Shown in pieces: positions 62,349-64,000 of a stretch of DNA of 64,000 nt. Positions within the stretch are counted from its first letter, which is position 1. Every line of letters begins with the position of its first letter. The position numbers and the translations under genes are program-made. This stretch comes from an uncultured Erythrobacter sp. (GTDB taxonomy: Bacteria > Pseudomonadota > Alphaproteobacteria > Sphingomonadales > Sphingomonadaceae). Location: NCBI GenBank assembly GCA_947488155.1, contig CANKYK010000002.1, positions 254,001 to 318,000 of the forward strand, written 5' to 3'. The notes under the pieces were generated by a model. It was not told the origin of the DNA. It worked only from the letters and a program-made list of their open reading frames with translations, and did not search any database.

Positions 62349-63368
62349 ATGACACCGGCCATCTTTGGACTTTCTGGCCCCGCGCTAACCGAGGAGGAAC
62401 GCGCCTTCTTTAAGGAGGCCGATCCGGCGGGCTACATCCTGTTTGGCCGAAATTGCGACAATGCAGAGCAGCTGCGCGCGTTGACGGATGATCTGCGCAG
62501 TCTGCATGGCCGTGACCGCTTGCTGGTCTCTATCGATCAAGAGGGCGGCCGGGTTGCTCGGCTGCGTCCACCGCAATGGGCGCATTATCCCGCAGGCGAG
62601 GCGTTCGACAGGCTCTATCAAATTGCACCTGCCAGTGCGATCGAAGCCGCTCGGGCAAACGCCCATGCGATGGCGCTGGAACTGTCGGCAATGGGCATTA
62701 CGGTCACCTATCACCCACCGCTCGATGTTCGCCAACCGGGAACAACCGATGCGATCGGAGACCGCGCTTTGGGCAGTGACCCCGTACAGGTTGCCGCTTT
62801 GGGACGTGCGACGCTTGATGGCCTGACTACTGGCGGAGTTGCTGGTTGTATCAAGCATATGCCAGGTCACGGCCGAGCAACTGTGGATTCGCACAAGGAA
62901 ATGCCGCGAGTGGATGCCAGCGCAGAGGAATTGGAGAGCGACATTGCTCCATTTCGGACGCTTAATTCTGCTCCGATGGGGATGACGGCGCACCTGCTAT
63001 TCCCGGCCTGGGATGCAGACAATCCGGCTACGTTGTCCTCCAAAGTGATTGCCGAGATCATTCGCGGGGCTATTGGCTTTGACGGCCTGCTGCTGACCGA
63101 TGATATAGATATGGAAGCGCTGGAGGGTACGATCCCAGAGCGCTCGGCCAAGGCGCATGCTGCGGGCTGCGACATTATCCTCAATTGCTGGGGCAAGATG
63201 GATGATATGCTCGGTATAGCTGAGGTTCTGCCTGCCATGTCTGAAGCGACGGCGGCGCGGCTCCATCGCGCGCTGGAAAGCACTCAGGTGCGTGATGACT
63301 TGGGCGAGGCGTCCGACCTGCTCGCAAAACGCGATGCTCTGCTGAACATTGCGGCGGCAGCGGCATGA
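62349..63368 (+). CDS. nagZ: Beta-N-acetylhexosaminidase NagZ (GH3)
   Basis: 339 residues. It removes GlcNAc from muropeptides in the cytoplasm for peptidoglycan recycling. Motifs: ILFGRNCDN, VSIDQEGGRVARLRPPQWAHYPAG, IKHMPGHGRATVDSHKEMP (His174 acid/base loop) and LLTDDIDMEAL (nucleophile D251). The stop overlaps scpA by ATGA. Confidence 0.95.
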   Translation: MTPAIFGLSGPALTEEERAFFKEADPAGYILFGRNCDNAEQLRALTDDLRSLHGRDRLLVSIDQEGGRVARLRPPQWAHYPAGEAFDRLYQIAPASAIEAARANAHAMALELSAMGITVTYHPPLDVRQPGTTDAIGDRALGSDPVQVAALGRATLDGLTTGGVAGCIKHMPGHGRATVDSHKEMPRVDASAEELESDIAPFRTLNSAPMGMTAHLLFPAWDADNPATLSSKVIAEIIRGAIGFDGLLLTDDIDMEALEGTIPERSAKAHAAGCDIILNCWGKMDDMLGIAEVLPAMSEATAARLHRALESTQVRDDLGEASDLLAKRDALLNIAAAAA

Positions 63369-64000
63369 GCGCTGATGGCTTCATGCTCGAGGGCGGCAGC
63401 GGCGAAAAGCCGGAGCCAGGCAGTGTGAGCAGCGCTGGCGAAGCGCATTGGGGTGATCCCGATGGCGCGGCGTCCGAAAAGAGCGAGCGTGAGAAGGCGC
63501 TTTATCTAGAGCTTGATGGTTGGGAAGGGCCGCTCGATCTCTTGCTGGACCTTGCGCGCCGGCAAAAAGTTGACCTCAGGCAAATCTCCATCCTGGCGCT
63601 GGTCGATCAATACCTCACCTATGTTGAGGAGGCGGAGGCCATGCGGCTTGAGCTGGCCGCCGATTATCTCGTGATGGCGGCGTGGCTGGCGTATCTCAAA
63701 TCCGCGCTGCTGTTGCCCAAGGATGAGCAGGAAGACCCAAGTCCAGAAGAGCTGGCGATGCGTCTGCAATTGCGGCTTCAGCGTTTGGGCGCGATGCGCG
63801 AGGCCGCAGCCCGTTTGATGGGGCGCGACCGGATTGGACGTGACATCTTTACGCGCGGCGCACCAGAGGGATTGCGGATCGATCGCAAGACGCAGTGGAA
63901 GTGCGACAGTTTCTCACTGATCCAGGCATACGGCCAGGTGAAAGCTCGCACTGCTCCGCGTATTTATCATGTCTCTGATCGCCCGGTTATGACGCTCGAC
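63365..64000 (+). CDS. scpA: Segregation and condensation protein A (3' end cut by window)
   Basis: 212 residues visible, with no stop before the window edge. After a disordered Gly/Ser N-terminus (about 42 residues), LYLELDGWEGPLDLLLDLARRQKVDLRQISILALVDQYL is diagnostic of the kleisin ScpA, which bridges SMC heads in chromosome compaction. LAADYLVMAAWLAYLKSALLLP continues the family. The start overlaps the nagZ stop (ATGA). scpB is expected beyond the window. Confidence 0.93.
   Translation, partial: MSADGFMLEGGSGEKPEPGSVSSAGEAHWGDPDGAASEKSEREKALYLELDGWEGPLDLLLDLARRQKVDLRQISILALVDQYLTYVEEAEAMRLELAADYLVMAAWLAYLKSALLLPKDEQEDPSPEELAMRLQLRLQRLGAMREAAARLMGRDRIGRDIFTRGAPEGLRIDRKTQWKCDSFSLIQAYGQVKARTAPRIYHVSDRPVMTLD

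Noticed and set aside
62598..62622. TTCGACAGGCTC in nagZ, like the core of the valS palindromes.
   Set aside because: It encodes conserved NagZ sequence (EAFDRLY), lacks the second inverted arm and the AACGG end.
1..64000. Search for CRISPR arrays, tRNA/rRNA genes, insertion sequences, integrases and toxin-antitoxin pairs.
   Set aside because: No regularly spaced repeats, no cloverleaf-type sequence that I could recognise by eye, and no transposase, integrase or toxin-like product. A covariance-model scan for tRNAs would settle this.

Overview
The window is a stretch of chromosome from an alphaproteobacterium, most likely an Erythrobacteraceae member (Sphingomonadales: Erythrobacter, Altererythrobacter or a relative). 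The evidence is the moderately high GC content, the MlaB-MlaE fusion operon, two tandem Oar/CirA-like TonB-dependent receptors, a Cpa-type (Tad) pilus locus, the gatCAB arrangement, ATP12, an RpsU of alphaproteobacterial type, and Sphingomonad-like short palindromic repeats. This is inference from gene content; no rRNA or tRNA gene is present to confirm it. About 57 protein genes are supported, two of them cut by the window ends. There is no CRISPR array, tRNA, rRNA, insertion sequence or prophage.

Layout. 1-3.5 kb: end of a membrane protein gene, a HerA-type ATPase, queE and a small secreted protein. 3.6-6.7 kb: valS, which carries two in-frame 87-bp palindromic insertions. 7-10.5 kb: a phospholipid-transport (Mla/MCE) operon. 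10.5-13.8 kb (minus strand): crcB, an RluA-type pseudouridine synthase, a HAD phosphatase, a small membrane protein and ATP12, linked by overlapping stop/start codons. 14-21 kb (plus): rpsU, an FKBP isomerase, then gatC-gatA, two tiny membrane proteins, a glycosyltransferase, a FkbM methyltransferase and gatB. 21-25.6 kb (minus): a cyclooxygenase-like haem peroxidase between secreted proteins of unknown function, two of which are diverged paralogues. 25.7-31 kb (minus): a two-domain M16 peptidase and a penicillin-acylase-family hydrolase. 31.1-33.7 kb: clpB. 33.8-40.5 kb: two TonB-dependent receptors. 41-46 kb (plus): thiolase, SDR dehydrogenase, a secreted propeller-like protein, a crotonase and a MarR regulator, suggesting acyl-CoA catabolism. 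46-53.7 kb (minus): cpaA-B-C-D-E and tadB-tadC, without the CpaF/TadA ATPase and without a pilin. 53.8-64 kb: alpha/beta hydrolase, FAD oxidoreductase, a DUF1508 mini-protein, rnhA-thrB-ispH, a lipoprotein, argS, a SPOR protein, nagZ and the start of scpA.

Most promising for new biology: (1) the four-gene operon built around the cyclooxygenase-like enzyme and its paralogous secreted partners; (2) the two 87-bp palindromic elements translated inside valS; (3) the Tad locus that has lost its assembly ATPase; (4) the multi-hairpin dispersed repeat upstream of queE and argS, whose stems differ by compensating changes.
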